A DNA stretch of 30,436 nucleotides from Chloroflexota bacterium (GCA_003577005.1 QEUW01000161.1:1-30436), one strand, 5' to 3'. Positions 6,794-16,714 are shown, counted from the first letter of the stretch. Notes: generated from the sequence alone by a model not told the origin. Numbers and translations: made by a program.

Positions 6794-8770
6794 ATGAGTT
6801 TGCACAGAAAGATTGGTCGCCGACAGTTCATGCAGTTGACCGCGGTTGCAGGCGCGGGGGCAGTGATGGTGGCGTGTGGCACACCTGCACCGGCGCCATC
6901 AGCACCCGCAGCCGAACCGGGGGGAGCAGCTCCCGCCGTTGAAGCCGGCGCGGCGCCAAGCCAGTACAACGAAGCGCCGATGTTGCGCGAACTGGTCAAT
7001 CGCGGCGAGCTGCCCCCGGTGGACGAACGCTTGCCACTGGCGCCGCAAGTCTCTCCCGTCGTCGAACAGATCGGTGAGTATGGGGGAACCTGGCGACGCG
7101 TCTGGCTTGGTCCCTCGGATTCGTATGGCATGTGGCGCATGCGTCATGAAACGCTGCTGCGCTGGAGCCCCGACAGCACCCACGTAGAGCCCAATGTGGC
7201 CGAATCGTGGGAGGTCAACGACGACGGCACAGAGTTCATCATCCACCTGCGCGAGGGGATGCGCTGGTCCGATGGCGAACCTTTTACCGCTGACGACATG
7301 ATCTTCTGGTATGAGGACATCCAACTCAATGAAGAGTTGACGCCGGTCAAACATGCGCGCATGATGCTTGGCAGCGAGTTTGGGCAGATGGAGAAGATCG
7401 ACGACTACACGATCAAGATCAGCTACTCCTCTTCGTATGGTCTGTTCGAGCTGCAAATGGCGAGTGAATTTGAACCCTTTGCTCCCAAGCACTACCTGCA
7501 ACAGTTCCATCCCAACTATGCCGATGCCGACGAAATCCAGGCGCAGGCGCAGGCTGCAGGCTTCGAGCAGTGGTACCAGCTCTTTACCGACAAGAATTCG
7601 TGGGTCAACAACACAGAGTTGCCGGTGCTCGGCCCCTGGGTGACGGCCGGCGACCCGACCAGCACCCAATGGCCCGCCGAACGAAATGCCTACTACTGGA
7701 AGGTCGACGAGGCCGGCAACCAGCTCCCCTATATCGACCGGGTGGTGCATGAACTCTTGCAGGATCGGGAGTTGGTGACGCTCAAGGTCGTGGCCGGCGA
7801 GATCGACATGCAGTATCGCCATCTCAATGTCAACGATCTGCCCCTCTACATGGAGAGCCGCGAGAGTGGTGATTACCGCATTCTGCTCTGGCCGACGACC
7901 AACGGCAGCAGCTATTGCGTGATGTTCAACCAGAACTACGACGCCGACCCAGGCGTCGCCGAGTTCTTGCGCAATGTCGATTTCCGCCGCGCGCTGTCGC
8001 TGGCCATCAACCGCGAAGAAATGAACGAGGCCGTCTATCTTGGGTTAGGCGTTCCACGCCAGTCGACCCTGTTGCCCGAAAGCCCTGGTTTCAACGAAGA
8101 GTGGGCCAACGCCTATGCCGAATATGACCCCGACCGCGCTAACCAGATGCTCGACGAGCTGGGTCTGACCGAGCGGGACAGCGACGGTTTTCGCCTGCTC
8201 CCCGACGGCTCTGGGCCGCTGACGATCATCCTCGCCCACCCCAACAACATCCAAAGCGACCCCAGCGAGATGGTCAAGGCCTACTGGGAGGCTGTCGGCG
8301 TCAAGACGGCCATCGATACCCAGGAACGCTCGGTCCACTACGAGAAGATGAATGCCAACGAGTTGCAGGTTGCGCCCTGGGGCAATGAAGAGATGATCTA
8401 CCCGCTCTTGCTGGTCTACCCGTGGTGGATCATGCCCTATGGCACCTCCTCGCGCATTGCGCCGCTCTCTGGCCTCTGGTATTCGAGCGGCGGCACGCAA
8501 GGCGTGGAACCCGAAGGCGATCTCAAACGCGTGGTCGAGCTCTATGAACAGGCCAAAGCGACACCCAATGAAGACGAACGTTTCCAGGCGGCCATGGAGA
8601 TCATGCGGCTCAATGCCGAGAACCTGTGGACGGTCGGCTGTGTGGCGGTGCGCGATACGCCGGTGGTGGTCAAAAACAACTTCCGCAATGTGCCGGAACA
8701 GCATCTGCTCGGCACTGTGAACGGCGCACCTGGCAACGCACGCCCGTGGACCTGGTATATTCAGTCTTAG
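6794..8770 (+). CDS. ABC transporter family 5 substrate-binding lipoprotein (first cluster)
   Basis: 658 residues with a twin-arginine lipoprotein leader: Arg9-Arg10, a hydrophobic core, and lipobox VMVAC with Cys28, followed by an Ala/Pro linker. The mature part is a family 5 (DppA/OppA type) binding protein; typical blocks are ESWEVNDDGTEFIIHLREG (about 137-155), WSDGEPFTADDMIFWYED and the later VDFRRALSLAINREEM. At about 630 mature residues it is longer than peptide-binding DppA (about 500). This is common for family 5 proteins that bind plant oligosaccharides. A strong ribosome binding site AAAGGAGG (6781-6788) fixes the start. It heads the first uptake operon and supplies the permeases at 10219-12441. 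Ligand inferred from the lyase genes, not shown. Confidence 0.92.
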   Translation: MSLHRKIGRRQFMQLTAVAGAGAVMVACGTPAPAPSAPAAEPGGAAPAVEAGAAPSQYNEAPMLRELVNRGELPPVDERLPLAPQVSPVVEQIGEYGGTWRRVWLGPSDSYGMWRMRHETLLRWSPDSTHVEPNVAESWEVNDDGTEFIIHLREGMRWSDGEPFTADDMIFWYEDIQLNEELTPVKHARMMLGSEFGQMEKIDDYTIKISYSSSYGLFELQMASEFEPFAPKHYLQQFHPNYADADEIQAQAQAAGFEQWYQLFTDKNSWVNNTELPVLGPWVTAGDPTSTQWPAERNAYYWKVDEAGNQLPYIDRVVHELLQDRELVTLKVVAGEIDMQYRHLNVNDLPLYMESRESGDYRILLWPTTNGSSYCVMFNQNYDADPGVAEFLRNVDFRRALSLAINREEMNEAVYLGLGVPRQSTLLPESPGFNEEWANAYAEYDPDRANQMLDELGLTERDSDGFRLLPDGSGPLTIILAHPNNIQSDPSEMVKAYWEAVGVKTAIDTQERSVHYEKMNANELQVAPWGNEEMIYPLLLVYPWWIMPYGTSSRIAPLSGLWYSSGGTQGVEPEGDLKRVVELYEQAKATPNEDERFQAAMEIMRLNAENLWTVGCVAVRDTPVVVKNNFRNVPEQHLLGTVNGAPGNARPWTWYIQS

Positions 8771-8788
8771 TATAGCCAGGGGTAGATC

Positions 8789-8886
8789 AGTAGTCAGTGA
8801 ACAGTAAGCAGTAGCCAATAGCCGGTAAACAGTTGTTAGGCCCCTACTGATCACTGCTTACTGTTCATTGATTACTGTTCACTGAA
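8789..8886. repeat. word-type hairpin, CAGTGAACAGTAAGCAGT word
   Basis: The left arm contains CAGTGAACAGTAAGCAGT (about 8796-8813), itself made of near-repeats of CAGTnAnCAGT. The right arm (about 8843-8885) contains the imperfect reverse complement ACTGCTTACTGTTCATTG followed by another copy, ACTGTTCACTG. The hairpin fills the gap between the binding-protein gene and the broken lyase gene. Confidence 0.7.
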
Positions 8887-8908
8887 TCTGGAGGTAGGTG
8901 AGTAACCA

Positions 8909-9923
8909 ATGACAAAACCACTGTTGTACACCGAAAGCCTGCGCCCGCGGATTGCACCGGAATCGGGCGCAAAAGTGACGCAACTGACCAGCACCGCGCT
9001 GATTCACACCAATATCTATCCCGAGGCGCCGGTCTTTACGCCGGACTCGCGTGCGTTTATCTACAACCGCTTTGTTAGCCTGGATGGGCCAAACAGCTTT
9101 TGGCTCTGCGAGCTGAAGACGCACCGCCTCCAACGGCTGACAGAGGATGGCGTGGTTTCGTCGCCAGTGATGGGCCCGACGGGCGAGTGGATGGCCTATC
9201 TGCGCGTCACCGCGCCCACCGAATGGGCCATCATCCGGCTCTACCTGGACACGCTCGAACAGGAGACGGTAGCGGTGGTCAACGACCTCCGCCGCCCCTA
9301 TCCCCTGGCGACCACCAGCCCCGACGGCCGGTGGTATGTGACGGGCGCCTGGCTCCCCGATGGCGAATTTGGGCTGCTGCGGGTCGATCTGCAAGAGAAG
9401 CGCTCGGCCATCATTCACCAGGGGCCAGAGATCCTGAACCCGCACATGCAGTTTGAGCCCGGTGGATTATGAAGGCCAGAACCTGCGCCGTCTGGCCATC
9501 GGCAAACCGTACAGCGCGCCCATCCAGGGCCACCAGTGCTGGATCGGCAAGACAGGGCGGATCCTCAGCACGCTCTCTGGCGATGTGGAGGCCGGCAATC
9601 TGGTGACCATTGGCGAGGGCGACGAGGCGCCAACCGTAGTGGCGCGGGGGCTCGATTTCTCTCACCCCAATGCCTCGCACGACGGGCGCTGGTTTGTCAG
9701 CGATGTGCGGCCCTACGGCGAGATCGTGGTCGGGTCGCTGAAGACGGGGCGCTACAAGCTGCTTTGCCAATCAGAGTCATCCTTTGGCCGCCCGCAGTAT
9801 ACGCACCCCCACCCCTTCTTTAGCCCAGACAACCGGTATGTGCTCTTCAATTCGGATCGCGCCGGTCTGGCGCAGATTTATGCGGTTGAAGTGCCAGAAG
9901 GTTTTTTGGAGGATTTGGAGTAA
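8909..9923 (+). pseudogene. oligogalacturonate-lyase-like beta-propeller (PL22 type), frame-disrupted
   Basis: Two adjacent reading frames together make one propeller protein. The first (8909-9472, ATG with GGAGGT upstream) contains repeated beta-propeller blades such as APVFTPDSRAFIYNR and TSPDGRWYVTG and ends in NPHMQFEPGG. The second frame continues from about 9465 with DYEGQNLRRLAIGKPY, GHQCWIG, SHPNASHDGRW and the end block HPHPFFSPDNRYVLFNSDR. These are hallmarks of oligogalacturonate lyase-like proteins, which cleave short pectin oligomers inside the cell. From family memory, roughly 30 residues are missing at the join, so I infer a short internal deletion that also shifts frame. It lies inside the uptake operon between the binding protein and the permeases. 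A sequencing error alone would not explain the missing residues. Confidence 0.72.
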
Positions 9924-9944
9924 CGGTAGAGTGAACAGTGAACC

Positions 9945-10062
9945 AGGTTCTGTTGACATTTGTCCGGCGGCGTATGACCGGCCAGGTGCGATGCACGTCT
10001 CAGGTGCAACGCACTTTGCAAGTACACGCACCGCTGTGTAGGCTAAAATGTCAACAGAACCT
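9945..10062. repeat. 118-bp element with 17-bp perfect terminal inverted repeats
   Basis: AGGTTCTGTTGACATTT (9945-9961) is repeated exactly inverted at 10046-10062. The interior holds AGGTGCGATGCAC (9984-9996) and CTCAGGTGCAACGCAC followed by TTTGCAAG (10000-10024). The latter block recurs with two changes at 16665-16688. No coding potential; it looks like a small non-autonomous mobile element or a structured 3' end. Confidence 0.75.
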
Positions 10063-10200
10063 AGTACAGTGCGGCGTAAATAGGCCAAGGGCCTGCGGAC
10101 GATAGACGATGGCGCCTTGTGCCCACTGCGTGAAAGACGAGGGTCATCGTCTATTGTCTATCGTCGTAACTATAGGCTCACCTGCGCCATCATGTACTAG
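10061..10200. repeat. second palindromic element with a word-type hairpin inside
   Basis: The outer ends CTAGTAC (10061-10067) and GTACTAG (10194-10200) extend as an imperfect inverted repeat (CTAGTACAGTGCGGCG against CTAGTACATGATGGCG). Inside, GGACGATAGACGATGG (10097-10112) pairs with CATCGTCTATTGTCTATCGTC (split: CATCGTCTATTG at 10145, TCTATCGTC at 10157). It overlaps by two bases with the preceding 118-bp element and ends 18 bp before the permease start. Confidence 0.6.
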
Positions 10201-10218
10201 TCGCCAGAGGAAGAGACG

Positions 10219-11214
10219 ATGATCAGCTATGTTGTCCGCCGGGTCCTGTATATGATCCCCACGCTCTTTATCATATCGATCATCAGCTTTGCCATTATCG
10301 AGCTGCCGCCTGGCGACTATCTGACGGCCTACATGGCAAACCTGGCGGCGAGCGGCACCCAGGCTACCCAGGACCAGATTGCGTCGTTACGCCAGTTGTA
10401 CGGACTGGATCAGCCGCTCCATATTCGCTATGCGAAATGGGTGTGGCGGCTGCTACAGGGGGATATGGGGGTGTCTTTCGAATGGAACCGCCCTGTGTCC
10501 GACCTGATCTGGGAGCGACTGGCGCTCACCTTTGCCATCTCCTTGTTTACCATCATCTTTATCTGGGTTGTGGCCTTTCCCATCGGCATCTATTCGGCTG
10601 TTCGCCAATACTCGATTTTGGATTATCTTTTTACCGCGCTTTCTTTTATTGGTCTGGGGCTGCCCAACTTTATGATTGCGCTGGTCTTGCTCTGGCTGGC
10701 CTTTTCTTATTGGGGGGTCGCGTTGACCGGGCTGTTCTCGTCCGAGTACGTCAATGCCCCCTGGAGCGTGGGCAAAGTGATCGATCTCTTGAAACACATC
10801 TGGGTGCCAGTCGTCATCTTGGGGACAGGCGGCACGGCGGGGCTAATCCGCACCATGCGCGCCAATCTGCTGGATGAGTTGAGCAAGCCGTATGTGGTCA
10901 GCGCACGGGCCAGTGGGCTTTCCGAATGGCGGCTGCTCTTCAAGTACCCGGTGCGCATCGCCATCAACCCCTTTATCAGCACGATTGGCTGGTATCTGCC
11001 GCAGTTGGTCTCTGGTTCGGTGATCGTGGCGGTTGTGCTCAGCCTGCCAACCACGGGGCCGCTCCTATTGAACTCTTTGCTCAACCAGGACATGTATCTG
11101 GCGGGCAGTTTTATCATGATGTTGAGCGTCTTGACCGTCCTGGGCACGCTCATCTCCGACATCTTGTTGGCTTGGGTAGACCCCAGGATCCGCTATGACC
11201 GGGAACATGCATAA
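10219..11214 (+). CDS. ABC transporter permease, DppB/OppB type (first cluster)
   Basis: 331 residues with about six membrane segments. It begins with the classic N-terminus of this family (MISYVVRRVLYMIPTLFIIS) and a large periplasmic loop between the first two helices (LYGLDQPLHIRYAKWVWRLLQGDMGVSF). The cytoplasmic EAA-type loop that docks on the ATPase is VVSARASGLSEWRLLFKY (about 221-238). It ends with the typical ADP-IRYD-like block (WVDPRIRYD). The ATG has AGAGGAAGAG just upstream. It forms the membrane pore with the DppC-type subunit encoded 54 bp downstream and is served by the two ATPases of the same cluster. Confidence 0.93.
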   Translation: MISYVVRRVLYMIPTLFIISIISFAIIELPPGDYLTAYMANLAASGTQATQDQIASLRQLYGLDQPLHIRYAKWVWRLLQGDMGVSFEWNRPVSDLIWERLALTFAISLFTIIFIWVVAFPIGIYSAVRQYSILDYLFTALSFIGLGLPNFMIALVLLWLAFSYWGVALTGLFSSEYVNAPWSVGKVIDLLKHIWVPVVILGTGGTAGLIRTMRANLLDELSKPYVVSARASGLSEWRLLFKYPVRIAINPFISTIGWYLPQLVSGSVIVAVVLSLPTTGPLLLNSLLNQDMYLAGSFIMMLSVLTVLGTLISDILLAWVDPRIRYDREHA

Positions 11215-11268
11215 GGATCGTAAAACGTTGCATTTCGCGACATCATCCCCAGGGATAGAGGAGGGAGT

Positions 11269-12441
11269 ATGGCTGTGGAGCGAACAGAACAGGTTCTGAG
11301 ACCTGCGCCGGGCGTGCAAGAACCATCGGGTGTTGTAGGTGCACCTGAAGCCCAGGTCGAGGAATTTTACGTCGCTTCCCAGTGGCAATTGATGTGGTGG
11401 CGGTTTCGCAAACACAAGATGGCCATGGTGAGCATTGTCATTCTCGCTCTGCTCTATCTCAGCGCCATTTTCTGCGAATTTGTCGCGCCCAATGATCCAC
11501 ATCTCTTTAACCAAAATTTCACCTATGCGCCACCCCAACGCCCGCATTTCTTTTCCGAAGATGGCTTTCACCTGCGCCCCTTTGTCTACGGGTACACGAA
11601 GGAACGTAACCCTGAGACCTTCGCCCTGGACTATGTGATCGATACCGAACAGAAATATCCTATCTACTTTTTTACACGTGGCCACGAATACAAGCTCTGG
11701 GGGCTGTGGACGACGAACATTCACCTGTTTGGCATCCAAAGCGAAGAAATGCCGCTCTTTCTCCTCGGTTCTGACCGGCTGGGGCGCGATCTTTTTTCGC
11801 GCATCGTCTATGGCGCCCGCATTTCCCTATCCATCGGCCTGATCGGCGTCTTTCTGAGCATGGTGCTCGGCATTCTGATCGGCGGCATCTCCGGCTACTA
11901 CGGCGGCACGGTCGATCTGATCGTACAACGCATGATCGAACTGTTGGTGGCCATTCCCACCATCCCGCTCTGGATGGGGTTTAGCGCCGCGCTGCCGGCA
12001 GATTGGTCGCCCATCAAGACCTACTTTGGCATCACCGTGATCCTCTCCCTGATCGGGTGGAGCGGCCTCGCCCGCGTGGTGCGTGGCAAGTTTATCTCGC
12101 TGCGCGAGGAGGATTTTGTCATGGCGGCGCGGTTGATGAATGCCAGCGAGCTGCGCATCATTCTGCGCCACTTGGTGCCCTCCTTCCTCAGCTATTTGAT
12201 CGCCTCGCTGACCCTGGCCATCCCCGGTATGATCCTAGGTGAGACCGCGCTCAGTTTTCTAGGGTTGGGTCTGCAACCGCCGGTGGTCAGTTGGGGCGTG
12301 TTGTTGCGCGAGGCTCAGAATTTTCGTTCGGTAGCCAACGCGCCGTGGCTGTTGTTGCCGGGCATGGCGGTCGTGCTCTCGGTGCTTGCGTTCAACTTTG
12401 TGGGCGATGGGCTGCGCGATGCAGCCGATCCCTATGCTTAG
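11269..12441 (+). CDS. ABC transporter permease, DppC/OppC type with long extracytoplasmic insert
   Basis: 390 residues, about 90-100 longer than a standard DppC (near 300). A cytoplasmic N-terminal tail of some 50 residues is followed by the first helix (MAMVSIVILALLYLSAIF). Next comes an insert of roughly 110 residues with many aromatic residues, before the conserved LGSDRLGRDLFSRIVYGARI. The core helices follow, with the EAA-type loop (FVMAARLMNASELRIILRH) and the family ending VGDGLRDAADPYA. The ribosome binding site GGAGGGAG precedes the ATG. The insert should face the outside, near the binding protein, and may take part in accepting bulky ligands. Its stop codon lies in the left end of a palindromic element. 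Confidence 0.93.
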   Translation: MAVERTEQVLRPAPGVQEPSGVVGAPEAQVEEFYVASQWQLMWWRFRKHKMAMVSIVILALLYLSAIFCEFVAPNDPHLFNQNFTYAPPQRPHFFSEDGFHLRPFVYGYTKERNPETFALDYVIDTEQKYPIYFFTRGHEYKLWGLWTTNIHLFGIQSEEMPLFLLGSDRLGRDLFSRIVYGARISLSIGLIGVFLSMVLGILIGGISGYYGGTVDLIVQRMIELLVAIPTIPLWMGFSAALPADWSPIKTYFGITVILSLIGWSGLARVVRGKFISLREEDFVMAARLMNASELRIILRHLVPSFLSYLIASLTLAIPGMILGETALSFLGLGLQPPVVSWGVLLREAQNFRSVANAPWLLLPGMAVVLSVLAFNFVGDGLRDAADPYA

Positions 12442-12524
12442 AACCCATCCGAATCACGGTTGCGGGTTCGACAACGACACCTACGAATGAGCTTCGTCGC
12501 AGAGTGATTCGGATAGGCACTTAG
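12437..12524. repeat. palindromic element, ATCCGAAT family copy 2
   Basis: ATCCGAATCAC (12447-12457) is exactly inverted at 12504-12514, with further matching flanks (CTTAG at the left, CTAAG as reverse complement at the right). The inner part GTTCGAC...GTCGC also shows partial pairing. The element starts inside the permease stop codon region and ends just before the ribosome binding site AGGAG (12531-12535) of the ATPase gene. Confidence 0.7.
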
Positions 12525-12546
12525 TACGATAGGAGAAAGCCGCTGC

Positions 12547-13569
12547 ATGTTGCAAAATGGGACGCCGCTGCTCGAGGTAAAGAATCTAAAGACCTACTTT
12601 CATCTGGACGAAGGAATCGTGCGCGCCGTCGACGGGGTCAGCTTTGAAATTGGGCGCGGGCGCACTTTGGGCGTTGTCGGCGAAAGTGGCTGTGGCAAGA
12701 GCATCACCGGGCGGTCGATCCTGCGCATTGTCGACAGGCCCGGTCGTATTATGGAGGGCCAACTGCTCTTCCGCCGGCGGAGCGCTAAGAATGGCAATAG
12801 CGCCGGGGAAGAGGTCGTCGATCTGGCTGCGCTCGACCCAACTGGCAACGAGATCCGCTCCATCCGCGGCGGCGACATCTCCATGGTCTTCCAGGAGCCC
12901 ATGACCTCCTTCTCGCCGGTGCATACCGTCGGCAATCAGATTTTGGAAGGGATCTATCTTCATCTGAAGGTGAGCAAGGCAGAGGCGCAGGAAATTGCCG
13001 TCGACATGCTCAAGCGCTGCGGTCTGCCGCGGCCAGAACAGGTGCTCAACAGTTACCCGTGGGAATTGTCGGGCGGCATGCGCCAGCGAGCGATGATCGC
13101 CCGTGCGCTGGTCTGCCGTCCAGATTTATTGATTGCCGACGAACCCACGACGGCCCTCGATGTCACCACCGAGACGCAGATCCTCAAGCTGATGCAGGAT
13201 CTGCAAGACGACCTGGGCATGGCCATCCTGTTCATCACCCACGACATGGGGGTGATCGCCGAGATGGCCCAGGAGGTGATCGTGATGTATCTGGGCCGCG
13301 TGGTAGAGCGCGCCGATGTCCGCTCGCTCTTTCACGACCCCAAGCATCCGTACACCCAGGCGCTGCTGCGCTCCATCCCGCGCATCGAACGCAACCGCAA
13401 GACCCGCCTGAACACCATCGAAGGGATGGTCCCTTCGCCGTTTAGTGTCCCGTCGGGGTGCCCCTTTCACACTCGCTGCCCTTTGGCGATCCCCGGTCGC
13501 TGCGATGTGGAGGACCCACCCACGGTGGATGTGGGGGGTGGGCATCTGGTGAACTGTGTGTTGTATTAG
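12547..13569 (+). CDS. ABC transporter ATP-binding protein, DppD/OppD type (first cluster)
   Basis: 340 residues. Walker A is GESGCGKS (45-52), the Q-loop is in [12 protein letters not shown], the signature is LSGGMRQR, Walker B is [12 protein letters not shown], and the switch histidine is in FITHDMGV. The C-terminal oligopeptide-transporter domain carries the cysteine set [15 protein letters not shown]...C, as in DppD subunits, where these residues can hold an iron-sulfur cluster. It powers the permeases at 10219-12441 as a heterodimer with the next gene. The start ATG at 12547 has AGGAG 11 bases upstream. The gene is co-directional and separated from the next ATPase by 27 bp. Confidence 0.94.
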   Translation: MLQNGTPLLEVKNLKTYFHLDEGIVRAVDGVSFEIGRGRTLGVVGESGCGKSITGRSILRIVDRPGRIMEGQLLFRRRSAKNGNSAGEEVVDLAALDPTGNEIRSIRGGDISMVFQEPMTSFSPVHTVGNQILEGIYLHLKVSKAEAQEIAVDMLKRCGLPRPEQVLNSYPWELSGGMRQRAMIARALVCRPDLLIADEPTTALDVTTETQILKLMQDLQDDLGMAILFITHDMGVIAEMAQEVIVMYLGRVVERADVRSLFHDPKHPYTQALLRSIPRIERNRKTRLNTIEGMVPSPFSVPSGCPFHTRCPLAIPGRCDVEDPPTVDVGGGHLVNCVLY

Positions 13570-13596
13570 GGCAACCGCCTATCTTGTTTGGATACC

Positions 13597-14640
13597 ATGA
13601 CGAAACCAACTGTGAACGAAAAGCCGTCGCTGCCCGAAAAGCCGATCTTAGAAGTCAGACACCTGAAGAAACATTTTCCCATCACCCGTGGCTTTCTCCG
13701 CCGGGTGGTGGGCCATGTTCGGGCGGTGGATGATGTCAGCTTTCAAGTGCCCGTGGGCAAGACAGTCGGGCTGGTGGGCGAAAGCGGCTGTGGCAAGACA
13801 ACCGTCAGCCGCTGCATCCTGCGGGCGGTCGACCCAACCGGCGGCGCGATCCTCTTCCACGACCAGAAACACGGCGCGATCGATGTCGCCCGCGCCGACA
13901 AGCAGCAGCTCAAACAGGTGCGGATCAACGTGCAGATGATCTTCCAGGACCCCTTCTCCTCGCTCAACCCCCGCATGACGCTGCTGGATATTGTGGGGGA
14001 ACCGCTGGTCATCAACAAGGTGGCCAAAGGCAAGGAAGTGGAGGAGCGCGTCGCCGATCTGCTGCGCCGGGTGGGGTTGCGCCCAGAGTTTATGCGCCGC
14101 TATCCACACGCCTTTAGCGGCGGCCAGCGCCAGCGCATTGGCATTGCCCGTGCCCTGGCCTTGCGCCCACAACTGATTGTCGCCGATGAACCCGTCTCGG
14201 CGCTGGATGTCTCGATCCAGGCGCAGACGCTAAATCTGTTGCAAGACCTCCAGCAGGAGTTCCATCTGTCGTATCTTTTCATTGCCCACGACCTGAGCGT
14301 GGTGCAGCACTTGAGCGACCAGGTGGTGGTCATGTATGTGGGCAAGATCGTCGAGATTGCGGACAACGAGCGGCTCTTTTTTGCGCCAAAGCATCCCTAC
14401 ACCGAAGCCCTGCTCTCTTCGGTGCGCCAGCCCGACCCCGACAAGACGCACCACCGTATCGTGCTCGAAGGCGATGTGCCCGACCCGGCCAACCCGCCGG
14501 GTGGCTGTTACTTCCACCCCCGCTGTCGCTACGCCCAGGCGCGCTGCTCGCAAGAGACACCACCCCTGGTAGAAGTGGCGCCCGGCCATTTTGCCGCCTG
14601 TCATTTTGCCGACGAGCTGGCGTTGCAAGGCGCAGCCTGA
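13597..14640 (+). CDS. ABC transporter ATP-binding protein, DppF/OppF type (first cluster)
   Basis: 347 residues from the ATG at 13597; an in-frame TTG at 13588 would add three residues. Walker A is GESGCGKT (61-68), then come [11 protein letters not shown] (Q-loop), signature FSGGQRQR, Walker [13 protein letters not shown] and the switch region [11 protein letters not shown]. The C-terminal domain has the cysteine pattern [16 protein letters not shown]...C. The phrase [11 protein letters not shown] is typical of the F-type partner. It pairs with the D-type ATPase encoded immediately upstream. It is the last intact gene of the first uptake operon before the broken heparinase-like gene. Confidence 0.94.
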   Translation: MTKPTVNEKPSLPEKPILEVRHLKKHFPITRGFLRRVVGHVRAVDDVSFQVPVGKTVGLVGESGCGKTTVSRCILRAVDPTGGAILFHDQKHGAIDVARADKQQLKQVRINVQMIFQDPFSSLNPRMTLLDIVGEPLVINKVAKGKEVEERVADLLRRVGLRPEFMRRYPHAFSGGQRQRIGIARALALRPQLIVADEPVSALDVSIQAQTLNLLQDLQQEFHLSYLFIAHDLSVVQHLSDQVVVMYVGKIVEIADNERLFFAPKHPYTEALLSSVRQPDPDKTHHRIVLEGDVPDPANPPGGCYFHPRCRYAQARCSQETPPLVEVAPGHFAACHFADELALQGAA

Positions 14641-14672
14641 TCCAACCCAACAAGATCGATTAAGGAATCAAG

Positions 14673-16631
14673 ATGAGCGTACAACCCACTGCAAATCGCG
14701 GCTTTGGCCCCGCGGGCGGATGGACGGTCAAGTTTCGTTCGCTGGCGCCCGCCGAAGTGCTGGACAAGTTGAACCTGGAGTTGCCAGGGCTCGAATCCGT
14801 ACGGCAGGCGGCTGCGGCTGGCGACCAAGACGACAGGGAAACGACCCTGCCGGCCTCGCCACGCCGGGCGCTCACACCAAGATGTCGCCCAAAGAGGCGC
14901 GGGCCGAACTGCAAGAGACGCTCAAGGTCGCCGATGCAATTACGCAGCACATCTTTCAATGGGGTCCCTACGCCCCGGCGGATTATGGCCCGGAGATCGA
15001 CTGGGCCTGGGACCCGGCCGGGGACATCGAATGGGTAGCGGCCATCTATCGCTTCTACTGGGCCCGGCCGTTGGGCCTTTGTCGATCTGACAGCCGACTG
15101 GATCGCCAAGCACCCGCTGGAGGAAAATGAAAAGACGCACCCTGTCTACACCGACTGGCACGGCTTTGCCTGGCTCGACCTGCAAACGGGCATCCGGGCG
15201 ACGCAACTTTGCCAGGCCTTCCGCACTATCGTTCACGCACAGGTCTTCACCCCCGCCTTTCTGGCTACTTTTCTCGCCAGTATGTACGACCACCAGGTGA
15301 AGACCGAAAAGCTGCCCATGGGCAGGATTCACAACAAGGCCATCTTCGAGCAGCGGGGATTTGTCAACGTTGCCCACACCTTCCCCGAATTCAAAGAGAC
15401 ACGTGCCTGGCTGGAGCTGGCCATGGCGCGCACCTGCGAGAACTTCCTGGCTCAGACGACGAGCGACGGTGTGCAGCGCGAATGGTCGGGCGGCTACCAC
15501 CTGGGCGTGCTGGCCGATGCCGTGGAGATCAGCAGCCGCATGGACGAATTCGGGGTGCCCGTGCCGGAGGAATTCCGCCAGCGTATCCGCGCCATGTACG
15601 ACTATATCTACGGCATTGCCACGCCGGATCTTGGCTTTCCCATGTTTGGCGACACCGCTCGCCCGCTGGTGGAAGACCCAGACCGCTCGACCTGGCCGCT
15701 CTACGGCGCATTGATGGAGGCCACGCAACTCTTTGGCGATCCCAAATATGCGACCCGCGCCCGCCTCGATGAAGATGCGCTGCCTCCGCCCGCCAGCCAC
15801 GCTTTTCCAGAAGCTGGCCTGTATGCGCTGCGCAACGGCTGGGGGCAGGACCAGATCTATCTGGCCCTGCACTGTTCGCCCCCGGCGATCACCTCACACG
15901 ACCAGCCCGACAACGGCACCTTTGAGCTGTACGCCTACGGGCGCTGGCTCATGCCCGACAGCGGCTTCTACACCTATGGCCGCGACCCAGTTGCGCGCGC
16001 CTGGCATCGCCAGACCCAGGTTCACCAGACGTTGACGCTGGACGGGCAGGATTCTCAAGAGGATGCAAAGCAATTGCTCTGGCACACAGAGCCGGCGTTC
16101 GATGCGCTTGTGGTAGAGAACCAGTCATACCCAAACCTGGCGCACCGGCGCACTGTCTGGTTTGTCAACAAGTCTACAGACGGGCGAGGGTTCTTCGTCT
16201 TTCTCGACGAGGCGCTGGGCGACGCCACCGGCCAGCTCGACCTCCATTTTCAGTTTGCGCCAGGCGAGCTTCGCTTCGATAAGAGCAGCGGGCGGGCCAC
16301 GACCACCTTTGCCGATGCCAACGTACTCGTCCTGCCCGATGCGGCGATGCTGCGTCTGGCCGAACAGAGCGAAGGCTGGTTTGCCTGGCAGTACGGGTCG
16401 CGGCGGCCCCGCCCGGCGGTCCGCTATCAGCACAAGCGGGCGGCGCCAGTTGCTTTTCTCACGCTGGTTGTATCCTACAGAGGAGAACAGGCACCCAGCG
16501 CCGCGGCGCCGCTCCCGGCGGACTTTGTCATCGGTGCGGACCGGGTTGTGCTATCGGTTTCTGTCTTTGGTGACACTTGGGAAGTTGGCCGCGATCTGGA
16601 ACAGGGGAAGGCGTGGGCATTGAGTCGCTGA
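14673..16631 (+). pseudogene. heparinase II/III-like polysaccharide lyase, disrupted in two places
   Basis: Three frame segments read in order give one heparinase II/III-like protein. Segment one starts at ATG 14673 (TAAGGA upstream) and runs to about 14880. Segment two shifts frame and runs from MSPKEARAELQ to IYRFYWARPL (about 15066). Segment three returns to the first frame at AFVDLTADWIAKHPLEE and runs to 16631. Segment three has the toroid domain (WSGGYHLGVLADAVEIS) and the beta-sandwich with HDQPDNGTFELYAYGRW and DSGFYTYGR, where this family keeps its catalytic and metal-site residues. The first break fits a one-base loss. The second seems also to lack about ten residues of the usual WARxxxLTGDxxY block. 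Such enzymes cleave uronate-containing polysaccharides. It closes the first uptake operon; only the C-terminal 449 residues (from 15282) form an open frame with an ATG. Confidence 0.75.
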
Positions 16632-16634
16632 AGC

Positions 16635-16714
16635 GATTCGTGTTGCAACACCTAAATGCAGTTGCTCAGGTGCGATGCACTTTGCAAGCGCATCGCACCT
16701 CTGGAGAACGAATC
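16635..16714. repeat. palindromic element after the lyase gene
   Basis: The outer GATTCGT (16635-16641) and ACGAATC (16708-16714) enclose a perfect 11-bp stem, AGGTGCGATGC (16668-16678) and GCATCGCACCT (16690-16700). The block CTCAGGTGCGATGCAC followed by TTTGCAAG (16665-16688) matches the interior of the 118-bp element at 9945-10062 with two changes. It begins three bases after the lyase stop codon. Confidence 0.7.

Noticed and set aside
9945..10062. Insertion sequence
   Set aside because: Although it has perfect terminal repeats, the 118 bp cannot encode a transposase and no target-site duplication is obvious. I call it a repeat only.
8789..10200. CRISPR array
   Set aside because: The repeated words are inverted and imperfect, with no regular repeat-spacer spacing and no cas genes nearby.
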